Of a DNA stretch of 32,627 nucleotides, positions 8,342 through 18,352 are shown in pieces (the stretch's first letter is position 1; each line of letters opens with the position of its first letter). Below the pieces are notes generated by a model that saw only the letters and a list, made by a program, of their open reading frames with translations, was not told the DNA's origin and searched no databases. A program made the translations under genes and the position numbers. Source of the stretch: a virus. The stretch is from IMG/VR virus record IMGVR_UViG_3300021091_000250, positions 1 through 32,627 of that record; one strand, 5' to 3'.

Positions 8342-11300
8342 AAACGAAATATGTTCCTTGAATATATAGGAATTTACTATAAAAACTTTCTGTATTGTAA
8401 TCATTATTGCTAGTGTTTCTAATATAAATTTTAGTTTCATTGCCATGAGTAAATGTATGTATTGGAACATTGATACCACTATTTTGAATTGCTACATATC
8501 CACTCCAACCATCGCCAGCAACTGTAAATGGAAGACCGTTTATAATTGCGCTAGCGTTTCCAGAACTACCAAAAACTATCTGAGCCCACCAAACAACAGT
8601 TCTTCCTATTTTTGTATATTTTCCACTGGTAGTTCCACTAAGAGTATGTCCAGTTATTGTTGGCGTCCACGTCCCCTCCTCGTAGTCATCTAAAGCATTG
8701 GCTGCTGATGTATCACCATTAAATTGAATACCCCCGGTCTTGAGGCGTAGGTATCCTTCACCAGTCATTCGCGCCACTTCAGCACTAGTAACATTTCCAG
8801 CAGCTGTAGTTTCAAAAACTAATGCAGTTTTATTCGTAGAGTCTGTCCAGTTTTCTTCTGCAGCGGCATGAATTTTGGCGACTTCCCCCATCGCTGCGGA
8901 ATTTTCGCCGCCAACAAAATTGAATCCACCAATAATATTGCCATTGCCAATGCTCGTATCTACGCGAACTAAATCAATACTTACGTAATCATTGTTTTGT
9001 GAAATAATAATCTTACGATTTGTCGGCGTCGAGGCTGGCCATGGACTTGTACTCGTCGTATTGATCAGTAATCGACCCAGGTCATCAAGTTGCATTCTTT
9101 GATCAATGGTAGTAGCGTTTCCAGTGGCAAAGTTGATCACACCATCACCCACATTGTCTGTGGCGCTTGAAATGTAGGCATAGACGCCAGGATCACTATT
9201 ATCGCCGGTATACCATTCAATTCCGCCGTTAACTTGGCCACTGGTTTTTGATGTGTCTGTGTCAGTAAAACGAAGTCGGTTGTTAGCCGCACGGGCATCG
9301 CCGCCGATTGTATTGTTATTTGCTGAAAGTTCTAGCATCGCTTGTGGATTTGTGATTCCTATGCCGACATTACCACTTGAAGTTATACGAACTTTTTCTG
9401 TTTGAGATGCTCCAATAGAAGAACCTTTTGTCCTGAAAGAAATATGACCAGAAAATGATCCATCGTCAATAACTCTAATAGTTGCAGGAGCATTTGCATA
9501 TCCTGCCAGAGAAGTTGCATAGGTATCAAAATCTAAATCAACATATGCTCCACCTCCACCAAGAGTATTATTTAATTTTAGTGCCGTGCCATTTGTTGGA
9601 ATAACAACGTGAAGTTTTCCTAATGGATTTGTGGTTCCTATGCCGACATTACCAGAAGAATCAATTGTCATTCTGGTAGTTTCATTTACATCAAAGAATA
9701 ATTTTCTATTAGAACCATTATGTCCAAAGTATCCACCCTGATCATCAATTCCAATATACATCGTATATGTACTTGTTGCACCACGAACTTCAAATAGTCC
9801 TGTTCCAGAAGCAGACGGGGTATAGTTATTTGCACCACCATCCAAATAGAATTTTGCTAATGGAATAGTTGCACCAATAGACACAGAACCACCAGCACTT
9901 ACAACAACTGCTGAAGTTCCAGCACCGACTTGCAGAGTTCCTAATGGATTATCGGTTCCTATGCCGACAGAACCAGTGGAAGTAACTAGAACTATAGAAG
10001 ATCCAGCACCAACTTGTAGAGATCCTAATGGATTTGTGGTTCCTATGCCGACAGAACCACCAGCACTTACAACAACTGCTGAAGTTCCTGAATTGATTTG
10101 CAGAGTTCCTAATGGAATTGTGGTTCCTATGCCGACATTACCACTCGCAGTTGTAGTAATAATCGTTCCACCAGCACCAACAGTTATTTGATTATCAAAT
10201 GACGCAGATCCCGTTGAACTTAAAGTTATACCAGATCCAATAGTGATTCTATTATTTGATCCATCAATTGTGATAGAACTACTACCAACAGTAAGAATAC
10301 CAGTAATTCTTGCATTTCCTTCAACTAAAAGTGTTGTAGATCCTGTTCCTACAACATGCAATTTTGTTGATGGATTTGTGGTTCCTATGCCAACGTTTGC
10401 ATTTAATCGATAAATTGAACTAGAAGTTCCACCACTAGGAGTTACCGCAGTCCAGACAGCATCACTATAAACTGGATTATAAGTAACAAATTCTAATTCA
10501 TCATTGAGTGATGCACCAGTATTTAATCCTACAGTTGTTCCATCTGTTGCAGTGTACTCATTATCATTTAATTTAGAACCGTTCAAATAAACATCAAGAT
10601 AATTATTGTTAATGTAAGTAACACTGAACTGCGTCTGCCCAGCTCCAGCAAGAACTACAGTTTTTGTACGATCAGAAACACCAGAGACTAAAGTTCCTCC
10701 CGTTACATAAGTAATGATTGATACAGTATCTCCCGCATTTGCACCAACATTTAAAACAACAGAAGTTCCATTGGTTGCAGTATATTCACTTGAATCTAAG
10801 TAAACACCATTGATATAGACATCAACATATCCAGCAGTATAACTTACATTGAAAGTTGTTTGCCCTTCAGTAGCAGTAAAGTCGGTAACGGTTCTTGAGA
10901 AAACAGTTTCAGCTCCAGAAATACTAATATCAATTGTTTTAGTTGATGAGTTATAATTAAAAGTATTTCCCGTCCCAACAAAGTTTAGAGCAGTAATAAC
11001 ATCAGTTACTACATTAACTCCAGCAGACTGAATGCCAATATTAAATCCGCCAACAGCAGTTACAACACCAGATATACGAGCATCACCTTGAACTTGTAAA
11101 GCTGATGTTGGATTTGTGGTTCCTATACCAACATTTCCAGCGGTAAAATAAACATTGTAACCAGTGCTTCCTACTCCAACTCCCCAAGGATTAACCGTAA
11201 TGACTGTAGTGCCTACACCAACTCCACCTTGATCTTGTTTAAGAAACAACTTGCCATCATAAGTATTCAGCCCTAACTCGCCTAGAGATAAATTACTTGT

Positions 11301-11357
11301 TGATGGAGTTTTTCCAGGGACAGAAGATCGTTTAATCTTAATCGTTGGTTCAGCCAT
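8337..11357 (-). CDS. Tail fibre-like structural protein ending in an EEGTWTP domain
   Basis: 1006 residues. The N-terminus (MAEPTIKIKRSSVPGKTPSTSNLSL) includes the 'LGELGLNTYDGKLFLK' type motif common at the start of phage fibre proteins. Two similar segments of about 80 residues follow (FSRTVTDFTATEGQTTFNVSYTAGYVDVYINGVYL and a second DVYLNGSKL copy), then a series of 'VGIGTTNP' spacers, then a beta-rich head. The end is DYEEGTWTPTITGHTL...YTKIGRTV...INGLPFT, a C-terminal module seen in many phage fibres, instead of S74. The ATG has GAGGA upstream and a late-promoter-like box 57 bases away. It shares a 268-bp block with the 1262-residue fibre gene. Confidence 0.83.
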   Translation of the reverse strand: MAEPTIKIKRSSVPGKTPSTSNLSLGELGLNTYDGKLFLKQDQGGVGVGTTVITVNPWGVGVGSTGYNVYFTAGNVGIGTTNPTSALQVQGDARISGVVTAVGGFNIGIQSAGVNVVTDVITALNFVGTGNTFNYNSSTKTIDISISGAETVFSRTVTDFTATEGQTTFNVSYTAGYVDVYINGVYLDSSEYTATNGTSVVLNVGANAGDTVSIITYVTGGTLVSGVSDRTKTVVLAGAGQTQFSVTYINNNYLDVYLNGSKLNDNEYTATDGTTVGLNTGASLNDELEFVTYNPVYSDAVWTAVTPSGGTSSSIYRLNANVGIGTTNPSTKLHVVGTGSTTLLVEGNARITGILTVGSSSITIDGSNNRITIGSGITLSSTGSASFDNQITVGAGGTIITTTASGNVGIGTTIPLGTLQINSGTSAVVVSAGGSVGIGTTNPLGSLQVGAGSSIVLVTSTGSVGIGTDNPLGTLQVGAGTSAVVVSAGGSVSIGATIPLAKFYLDGGANNYTPSASGTGLFEVRGATSTYTMYIGIDDQGGYFGHNGSNRKLFFDVNETTRMTIDSSGNVGIGTTNPLGKLHVVIPTNGTALKLNNTLGGGGAYVDLDFDTYATSLAGYANAPATIRVIDDGSFSGHISFRTKGSSIGASQTEKVRITSSGNVGIGITNPQAMLELSANNNTIGGDARAANNRLRFTDTDTSKTSGQVNGGIEWYTGDNSDPGVYAYISSATDNVGDGVINFATGNATTIDQRMQLDDLGRLLINTTSTSPWPASTPTNRKIIISQNNDYVSIDLVRVDTSIGNGNIIGGFNFVGGENSAAMGEVAKIHAAAEENWTDSTNKTALVFETTAAGNVTSAEVARMTGEGYLRLKTGGIQFNGDTSAANALDDYEEGTWTPTITGHTLSGTTSGKYTKIGRTVVWWAQIVFGSSGNASAIINGLPFTVAGDGWSGYVAIQNSGINVPIHTFTHGNETKIYIRNTSNNDYNTESFYSKFLYIQGTYFVS
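9381..9648 (-). repeat. 268-bp block duplicated at 2782-3049
   Basis: Partner copy of the block in the 1262-residue fibre gene. The ~96% nucleotide match contrasts with the surrounding, unrelated sequence of the two genes. It is bounded on its right by another copy of the 24-base 'VGIGTTNP' repeat. Confidence 0.88.
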
Positions 11358-11413
11358 ATGGCAATAATCCTCGGTATATACCTATAAAAAATGAAGAGTT
11401 ATATAACTCTCCA

Positions 11414-11422
11414 GTATTTATC
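11414..11422 (-). promoter_or_regulatory. Late-promoter-like box GATAAATAC
   Basis: T4-type late element 57 bases before the ATG of the 1006-residue fibre gene. It lies on the TGA stop of the giant structural gene. Confidence 0.6.
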
Positions 11423-14400
11423 AGATTGTAATTGCACTATGTACAATCTTAAACGTGGTGATTCCAGAGTATGTTGGGGTTGCAGATAGAACTAAATTCG
11501 ATCCACTGATATCAACAGAGAATGCAGCAAGTTGAACTCCTGTTGTGACTTCATTGAACTGAGAAACATAAGCAGTTGTTCCGTCATGAACTGTTCCAAG
11601 TTCAATCATTTGATGTGTTGATCCAAAGCTAACTTGAACCTGATACTTTGCACTTCTGAATGTCGTTGCAGATAACGTATGAATTCCAACATTCGAGGTT
11701 GTTGCAAGTTGAGTTGAAGTAACTCCAATACCATTGATATTGCGAATATCAATAACTGCAAGTGGATTTGTTGTGCCGATTGACACTTCTCCAGAAATAT
11801 AAGCATCACCAGTTACTTGGAGTTTTTGATCAGAAACACCAGTTGAAGTTGCAGAACCAACTACTAAAGTATCGACGAAAGTAGAAATACCAGTTACATA
11901 TGCACTTCCATTAATGACTAATCTAGTACTTGTAATGTTAGTAAAGTTTACTGGATTTCTAAATGTAGCAATGCCTGTAACATCAAGAGAACCACAAAGA
12001 GTTGGGCCAAATTGAACTGAACCAACTGTCTTAATGGCACGATCTGGATTTGTTACTCCAATTCCAATCTTATCCACAACAAGAGTAAATGAATCTCTAT
12101 CTGTGCTGATTGGAGCAAATCTCTTCCAAGAATCAGTCCAAACCCAACCTAAGTATTCTCCTGTTCCAGGGACATCATTTAGAACAATGTCTCCAGATTG
12201 TCCAGTTGTGGTTGGAGTTGCAGTTCCAACAGTGATTTCACTTGGATTATCAGAGTTGCCTTTAACTAAGAAACTTGATGCTTCAATCTTGTCCGTTGAA
12301 GTAACTTTATTTGAGAATAGAACAGGGCCAGAGAACTCACTTCGAATAAGATTTCCAACTCCACCATCAACTTTGATACGATCTCGAATCGTCAAGTCAT
12401 CAAATATTCCACTGAGTTTTCTTTCAGTGCTAGTTGTTCCATAATAATCAAAAATCGGAGCATCAAGAGTTTCTTCTTGTGCAGTATTTGAACTGAGTCT
12501 TCTATTACCAATGTAGAAGTCTCCAGACTCATTCATACCAGTGTAAACAACAATACCACCAGTCTGAGAGTTTCTTTGAGCAAGAAGTTGATCTTGAGTT
12601 GTTAGAACTTTAGCTTGTCTTTGTGGTAACGCTGTGGAATAGTTACCTGGGCCAAATCCCATGTATTCAAATGCATGATTTGATGAACGAATAAAGGAAG
12701 GCCTTCTAAACTCAGAAGGAATAACTTTTATCTTTCTAACTTCTGAATCAGAAGTGTGTGATGCTGGTTTTGTTCCCAACATACCACGAAGAACAGAAAC
12801 AGTTGCACCTGTTGGTTGATCTGTGACTCTTACGATTTCCTCATCAATTTGTAAGAAGTCTCCTTTGTTGATTAAGTTATTGGTAGAGATACCAGCTGAA
12901 GAAGCAGTTGAAGAAATATTAGCAGTCAATTGAACTGACGTTCTATCATAGAGAGGAACTAATCTCTTAGAAATATTTTCATTCGTATAAGTAGTGTTTT
13001 CTCCACTAGAAGTAATTCTTCCTTTTACAATGTATGAAGGGCCACTATAAGATGGTAAGGATAATCCTGTTCCTAAGTTAACACTGAATGTAGATAATCC
13101 AACTCTACTTTCAACTAAATATGTTCCATTGAATTGTGTTTGAGATGTCCCAATGATTGAGAATGAATTATCAACAAACAATCCATGAGATGTAGATCCA
13201 GTTGAAACTGTTGCAATTCCTGTCGTAGAATTATAAACAATTGAAGTGATTCCAATCGCTCGATCTGCAACATAGACTAATCCACCAGAGCTGTAAACAC
13301 CTCCAGATACTAAAGTTTCAACCGTAAATTGTTTTGCACCTTGAATTGAACTGATTCTAAAGATTCCGTTGTAAGGTGTTGATTCTCCACCAAATCCAGT
13401 TGTTACAACTCCAACAACTTGAACCGCTTTACCTACATCATTTCGAATTGAAGCAACTGTAAATGTAGCACCAGTTCCAACAGCACCGACAGTTGCGAGT
13501 GTTTCTCCGACTACATATCCACTTCCATTATCAACAATCTCATAAGTATTAATTGCACCAGAACTGACTGTGAGGATATTGATTGTCAATCCAGAACCTG
13601 TGCCGATTCCAGAGGAAACAAGTCTTACGTTTCTTGTATTTGCAGAATACCCAGATCCACCACCAACTTTTGTTAAGGAGAAGACTGGATTTAATCCATG
13701 AGAATTTGTTGTGAAAACAGTTGTAGCAGCACCAGAAGAGGTAATATTGGTAATACCTAATCCAACGTTTGTAACTTTTAAAAGATTTACAATAGATTCT
13801 TTTGTAATAGAATTTCTAGGATCATCTAGAACAACCCTACCAGTTGGATATCTTAGAGCAAAACTTATTGCTTGTTGTGGATCAGATTCATAATTGTCTC
13901 GATCTTGTTGAGGATAAAGATTACGAACAGGTTGTTGATATTTTTCTTCACTGAAATTAGAATCCGAAGCATCAACACTGTTCTTAATTAGAGTTAGATG
14001 GTAAATACCATCTCTTCTATTTGCAGAGTGTTCCTGAATGACTTCTCTTCTATAAACTGAGAAGACTTCATTATACTCGTTTCTAGATACAACAGGCAGA
14101 TTTTCATCTCTAACTGTCAGATCATTGGTGAAAGATCCAGGATTGTCTGTTAAAGAATACTTAAAGGTTTTGGAATCATCGACTGTTGAAATCGTGTAGA
14201 TTCCATTGAAACCTGCATCATCTTCTCCAGTGGTGTTAACTCCACTTGTAACCTTAGAAAGTTTTACAGCATCTCCAACTAAGAATCCATGTGGTTTCTC
14301 TGTTCTAACTGATGCAATTCCAGCACTCCATGAAACATCTGCAATGATCTTTGGATTTCTTAAAGTTTCAATCGTCGAGATAACTGAAGATTCATCACCA

Positions 14401-16844
14401 GAATTAATTGAAACTGACTTTGATTCCTGAAGAATAAATCCATCAGAAGGTGGTTTTGCTTCTTCAAATTCCTTTGGAATTACATATCTAACCCTATAGA
14501 TTCTATCAGTAATTGCTCGATCATCAGATCTTCTTCTAAAGTATGAAACAGGAGATTGTTCATTAAAAACACCAACTCCCAATGAAACCATTGTGGAACG
14601 AATCTCGTTATTAGCACTCGAAAGTAAATACCACTGAGAATTTGTAGAATCAAATTGAATTGGGTGCCCAAGTTCTCCAGGGGTTTTATCAACAACTCTA
14701 CTTACAATACGAATTTTTCCACCATTGGTTTGAATGTCATTAATTGGAATTGGAGTTGCTGATGTTGCATTATTAAAGTTCTCAGCAAGTTTAATATGAG
14801 TCGAAACTCCAGTTGTAACTGCATAATAAATAGATTCATTAGATAGTCCATCAGGCAAATCACCATTTTCTGCAATAACAGTTACTTTTTCACCTAATGT
14901 AAAGTTGTGATTGGATGTTAAAACAATGGTTTCATTTGATAAAATTTCATTGATTCCTGTTTCCCTATAAACGTTGAAAGACTTTTCTCTGGAAGTTGAT
15001 GTGTTTCCCTGCATGTAAATTGGGGCAGAGAAAGTAGATACAATTCCACTTGTTGTTACATTAACATATAGTCTATCGTCTTTTCTACCACCAATTTTAT
15101 AAGAATCAATTGAGTATGGAGGAGCGACATCCGAATCAGTATATTCGGCAAGATATAATTTTTCAGTATTTCCAACTCCAGCATTAATAATTGCAGATGT
15201 ATCTAAACTTAACCAAGGAATATTTTGCTCTGATGGATTCGTCTCTTTTGGTGGAATGATGTGAGTGATGTATCCAACATCATCTCTATTAAATGATTCA
15301 TTTCTAAATCCTACAGATTTTAAAGCATTAGCACCAAAGTTTGAGTTGGAGTTAGTGATTGATTGATCACCACCACTTTCTGAGACGAAATGGTTTGAAA
15401 AACCAATCGCAAAAATTGATACGTTTTGAATATATGCGTTGTTTGAACTCTTAATATGGAAATTTCGATACTCAGGTTTGTAAACAGCCTCACCATCTGT
15501 ATGAAGTGATACAGATGCTCCTAAGGTTGTTTGATCTTGATAAATTCCATTGTTATACTTCATAAACGCATTATCATCTTTTTGTAATCCAATACCAGTG
15601 AACTGAGCAACAACCATGGATTTAAATCCTGTTGCTTTTGCACCATCTGCATGTAAACCACACATACCGAAAACGGATCTTAGAGATACGTTAAAGATGT
15701 ATGGCGATGCAGAACTTACTGTGTCAGACTCAACAATAACTTTGGAGTTTGCAAGGGCACCTGCACTTGGCAAAACATTTGTTGGAACTGAACTTGCAGT
15801 GAAAGTAAACTGTTTAGGATTAGTGTCAGAAACTCCATTTACAATAAATGATCCATTATATACATTGACATCAGTAGAAATGCCAAGAATACGAACAGGA
15901 GTATCTACAGATAGATTGTGATTTACATTTGTGGTAACAGTAATTGTTGTGGTTCCTGTTACACCATTTCCAGATCGAATAGATGTAATACCCAAGTCAG
16001 AAGAAGTAACTTCTCCAACAATACGATATTCATCAACTTTGGGTTCAAAATCTTCAGAAGCTGGGAAGTCTGGAATTGATCTACCAGATGAAACACCATA
16101 AGCTTGTGCAACCTTATAGTAATACATCTGAAGATCAGTCGTATCACTATTACCAACTCCAACAACAGGATTTACACCATCAGCATACTCAAAAGATGTG
16201 AGTTTATGATGCGAGAAAGATGTTGAAGACTTGGATGAAGTATAATCCTTATAACAGAATCCATTTGGATCTGCATCAAAAATAGAAAAGGTTGAAATAT
16301 AACATGCACCTGTTATTTTAAAGATGGAGGATCTGTCAATATTTGAATTTTCTGGATTGGGTACAAATAGTGGGCGGATCTTTGTTTTACGAAGATCTAA
16401 ACCAACAATAGATGTTCCTCTTGAAATAATTACACCACCATTAACACTGTTAAAAGTGTAAAGGATATTAGATGAATCAGTAATTTCTAAATTACTTGAC
16501 TCTAAAATTCCTGTTGGAATATAACTACCGATTGTATTTCCATTTACATCTTTATAAACCGCAGTTCCAGAACTGTCATGAACACTGTATCCTGGCCTGT
16601 TGTCAATTATATGTTCTCCAGGATAAACAATAACTGTAGTTTTGTCAAACTTGTCGTTATTGCCACCAGAAAGATAAGAAAATCTTGCTGCTTCAATTAA
16701 AGCTCTTTGGATTGTTTTAAAAGGCCTAGTTAAAGAGTTTCCTTGATTACTAATTGAATCTGTCGCATCAATGTCATTGGGATTTACATATAAAAGGTTC
16801 CCTTCAACATTCTTGATAAGATTTTCTAATCTACTAAGAGCCAT
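11421..16844 (-). CDS. Giant virion structural protein (1807 residues), probable baseplate or fibre component
   Basis: The N-terminus (MALSRLENLIKNVEGNLLYVNPNDIDATDS, then GNSLTRPFKTIQRALIEAARF) is a strongly conserved signature of very large T4-like cyanophage structural proteins. The following stretch (TTVIVYPGEH, YIPTGILESSNLEI) reads like a right-handed beta-helix. The middle has repeated beta-rich modules with GGSGY motifs (KVGGGSGYSANTRNV; VDNGSGYVVGETL). The last ~200 residues resemble the fibre genes downstream (VVGSATSTGVSDQKLQVTG, then SIGTTNP), so the C-terminus is fibre-like. There is no S74 domain. Two late-promoter-like boxes precede it; the Shine-Dalgarno is weak. A baseplate-peripheral or fibre-attachment role is inferred. 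Which T4 protein it replaces is not clear. Confidence 0.8.
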   Translation of the reverse strand: MALSRLENLIKNVEGNLLYVNPNDIDATDSISNQGNSLTRPFKTIQRALIEAARFSYLSGGNNDKFDKTTVIVYPGEHIIDNRPGYSVHDSSGTAVYKDVNGNTIGSYIPTGILESSNLEITDSSNILYTFNSVNGGVIISRGTSIVGLDLRKTKIRPLFVPNPENSNIDRSSIFKITGACYISTFSIFDADPNGFCYKDYTSSKSSTSFSHHKLTSFEYADGVNPVVGVGNSDTTDLQMYYYKVAQAYGVSSGRSIPDFPASEDFEPKVDEYRIVGEVTSSDLGITSIRSGNGVTGTTTITVTTNVNHNLSVDTPVRILGISTDVNVYNGSFIVNGVSDTNPKQFTFTASSVPTNVLPSAGALANSKVIVESDTVSSASPYIFNVSLRSVFGMCGLHADGAKATGFKSMVVAQFTGIGLQKDDNAFMKYNNGIYQDQTTLGASVSLHTDGEAVYKPEYRNFHIKSSNNAYIQNVSIFAIGFSNHFVSESGGDQSITNSNSNFGANALKSVGFRNESFNRDDVGYITHIIPPKETNPSEQNIPWLSLDTSAIINAGVGNTEKLYLAEYTDSDVAPPYSIDSYKIGGRKDDRLYVNVTTSGIVSTFSAPIYMQGNTSTSREKSFNVYRETGINEILSNETIVLTSNHNFTLGEKVTVIAENGDLPDGLSNESIYYAVTTGVSTHIKLAENFNNATSATPIPINDIQTNGGKIRIVSRVVDKTPGELGHPIQFDSTNSQWYLLSSANNEIRSTMVSLGVGVFNEQSPVSYFRRRSDDRAITDRIYRVRYVIPKEFEEAKPPSDGFILQESKSVSINSGDESSVISTIETLRNPKIIADVSWSAGIASVRTEKPHGFLVGDAVKLSKVTSGVNTTGEDDAGFNGIYTISTVDDSKTFKYSLTDNPGSFTNDLTVRDENLPVVSRNEYNEVFSVYRREVIQEHSANRRDGIYHLTLIKNSVDASDSNFSEEKYQQPVRNLYPQQDRDNYESDPQQAISFALRYPTGRVVLDDPRNSITKESIVNLLKVTNVGLGITNITSSGAATTVFTTNSHGLNPVFSLTKVGGGSGYSANTRNVRLVSSGIGTGSGLTINILTVSSGAINTYEIVDNGSGYVVGETLATVGAVGTGATFTVASIRNDVGKAVQVVGVVTTGFGGESTPYNGIFRISSIQGAKQFTVETLVSGGVYSSGGLVYVADRAIGITSIVYNSTTGIATVSTGSTSHGLFVDNSFSIIGTSQTQFNGTYLVESRVGLSTFSVNLGTGLSLPSYSGPSYIVKGRITSSGENTTYTNENISKRLVPLYDRTSVQLTANISSTASSAGISTNNLINKGDFLQIDEEIVRVTDQPTGATVSVLRGMLGTKPASHTSDSEVRKIKVIPSEFRRPSFIRSSNHAFEYMGFGPGNYSTALPQRQAKVLTTQDQLLAQRNSQTGGIVVYTGMNESGDFYIGNRRLSSNTAQEETLDAPIFDYYGTTSTERKLSGIFDDLTIRDRIKVDGGVGNLIRSEFSGPVLFSNKVTSTDKIEASSFLVKGNSDNPSEITVGTATPTTTGQSGDIVLNDVPGTGEYLGWVWTDSWKRFAPISTDRDSFTLVVDKIGIGVTNPDRAIKTVGSVQFGPTLCGSLDVTGIATFRNPVNFTNITSTRLVINGSAYVTGISTFVDTLVVGSATSTGVSDQKLQVTGDAYISGEVSIGTTNPLAVIDIRNINGIGVTSTQLATTSNVGIHTLSATTFRSAKYQVQVSFGSTHQMIELGTVHDGTTAYVSQFNEVTTGVQLAAFSVDISGSNLVLSATPTYSGITTFKIVHSAITI

Positions 16845-16873
16845 GTGCTTATGATGGATTTTTTCTTCTGTTA

Positions 16874-16882
16874 GTATTTATC
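16874..16882 (-). promoter_or_regulatory. Late-promoter-like box GATAAATAC (proximal)
   Basis: T4-type late element about 30 bases before the ATG of the giant structural gene. A second box lies 16 bases further upstream. Confidence 0.6.
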
Positions 16883-16897
16883 ATCCAGAAAAATACT

Positions 16898-16906
16898 ATA
16901 TTTATT
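16898..16906 (-). promoter_or_regulatory. Late-promoter-like box AATAAATAT (distal)
   Basis: Second late-type element before the giant structural gene, overlapping the TAA stop of the 478-residue gene. With the proximal box it forms a tandem pair. Confidence 0.45.
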
Positions 16907-18341
16907 AAGTTATGATTCCAGAGATTGCATTATTATTCAGATAAGTCTTAAGTTTATTGCCAGTTGAATTTTCTTCTTTAAGTTTACCGAGGAGTTGTCT
17001 TTGCCCCCAAATCTGAATGTTTAATGTATTTCGTTCTTCTCTTAGAGCAGTTGCAATTTGCAATCGAGTATTAATTGTTGAAGTTCCAGATGCAATATCA
17101 GCCTCTGCAGCATCAGCAATAGTAATTGCATTAGTTAATGCAGTTTCTTGTGTTGGGCATGGACTTAAGTTAGTAACTCTTGCAGTGTCAGTAGGAAATA
17201 GAAGTGATTGTCCTCCTGCAGAAAAATAAAGATAACCAACATCACCCTCAGATGCATCAACCCAATTTCCACTCACTAATTTTTGTGGTTTTACAGTAAA
17301 TCCAACATCATAATAAATTTTTCCAGCGCTCACTTGAGGTTTAGATATCACGCCATTTCCATCTTGAAGATTGACTCCTTCTAATTCTGGCCTCCAACTT
17401 TGAGATGCAGAAGGATAACCTTGATTTGTAAATTCAACCTTAACACCTTTACCAATAATTGATGATTTCATAATTCCAATCGTTTGTGGAGAATATGGAC
17501 TTCTTCCAAACGAAATATCAAAATTTCCAACCTCATCTGCAGATTTTAAAATTTGAAACTCTACAAAAGATCCATCTGACTCTGGAGCAGAAACACTTGC
17601 AGAAGCATTAGATTCTACAATAAATTTATAAACAACTGACTCAGTTGAAAGTTCAGAATTGATAACAGATAAATCAGCTACTGTAGTTCCAATACCGACA
17701 ATTTCATTATTATCTATGGTAAATACTCCATCTTTTTTACAAATTAAAAGTTGTCCTGTAGTAATACCACTCAAAGTTTGACTACTATAAGATACCAAAG
17801 CAGTAACAATCGTACTTCCTGTGCCTACAGTTCCAATAAATCCGGCAACAAACGAATCAACAACATCCTCAGTATAAGCTTCATCATAATAACGAATGCC
17901 ATACAAGTTTTTGGACTGCACTGCAAGTAATCCAGAAGAATGAGAAGATGTCCCTTTAGGAGCACTAGAAATATAGGTGGTTATTCCAGTAAACCCCGAG
18001 GTTTTAGTTTTAGTGCATTTGTAAGTATGTACGTTATAATAACCATCACCACCTTGAGTCGGCTCGGTGCCAATTCCAGTTCTCCTCCAAAAAAGATTTG
18101 TTCTACAAGCCGCGGTAATTCTATTATCATAAGCAGTTTTGACATCTTGAAGTTTGTTATTGACATTTGTAATATCGTCAAAAACAACCTTATCAATACT
18201 TTTAATTGCAGTATCTAATGGCGTCTTTTCATTATCAAGAACAATGATTTTTTCTTTGAAAAATTCTGTTTGTTCTTTATTTAATTTAATTCTATTATTA
18301 ATTCTTTCTTTTATAACTTTAGAAGTTTCAGACTCAGGCAT
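16905..18341 (-). CDS. Structural-looking protein of unknown function (478 residues)
   Basis: Residues 1-85 are charged and helical, typical of a coiled coil (KVIKERINNRIKLNKEQTEF). The middle is beta-rich, with a segment YYNVHTYKCTKTKT and an 'IVGIGTTVADL' stretch recalling the fibre modules. The last ~80 residues are again helical (ALREERNTLNIQIWGQRQLLG). The coiled coil, beta core, coiled coil order suits an elongated trimeric virion component. I do not recognise a named family with certainty. It lies directly upstream of the giant structural gene and has its own late-promoter-like box, so a partner in the same sub-assembly is plausible. Confidence 0.7.
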   Translation of the reverse strand: MPESETSKVIKERINNRIKLNKEQTEFFKEKIIVLDNEKTPLDTAIKSIDKVVFDDITNVNNKLQDVKTAYDNRITAACRTNLFWRRTGIGTEPTQGGDGYYNVHTYKCTKTKTSGFTGITTYISSAPKGTSSHSSGLLAVQSKNLYGIRYYDEAYTEDVVDSFVAGFIGTVGTGSTIVTALVSYSSQTLSGITTGQLLICKKDGVFTIDNNEIVGIGTTVADLSVINSELSTESVVYKFIVESNASASVSAPESDGSFVEFQILKSADEVGNFDISFGRSPYSPQTIGIMKSSIIGKGVKVEFTNQGYPSASQSWRPELEGVNLQDGNGVISKPQVSAGKIYYDVGFTVKPQKLVSGNWVDASEGDVGYLYFSAGGQSLLFPTDTARVTNLSPCPTQETALTNAITIADAAEADIASGTSTINTRLQIATALREERNTLNIQIWGQRQLLGKLKEENSTGNKLKTYLNNNAISGIIT

Positions 18342-18352
18342 GATTAGTTCTT

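Larger units (their letters stand above)
2435..11130 (-). repeat. Interspersed 24-bp repeat encoding VGIGTTNP
   Basis: A + strand 24-mer with core GGTTCCTATGCCGACA occurs exactly at 3026, 4163, 4250, 5486, 6634, 7024, 9625 and 10030. Near copies with one to a few changes lie at about 2437, 2749, 5571, 6326, 7339, 7691, 9350, 9950, 10120, 10374 and 11109. On the coding strand it always reads Val-Gly-Ile-Gly-Thr-Thr-Asn-Pro, using the same codons each time, in three different fibre genes. Confidence 0.9.

Noticed and set aside
8255-8479. 74-codon minus-strand ORF overlapping the end of fibre 4 and the 76-codon gene
   Set aside because: It lies in another frame over two better supported genes and has an uneven, Ile/Phe-rich composition typical of a shadow frame.
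159-11357. Diversity-generating retroelement acting on the fibre genes
   Set aside because: No reverse transcriptase gene and no template/variable pair with adenine-specific differences is visible; the differences between copies are of mixed types.
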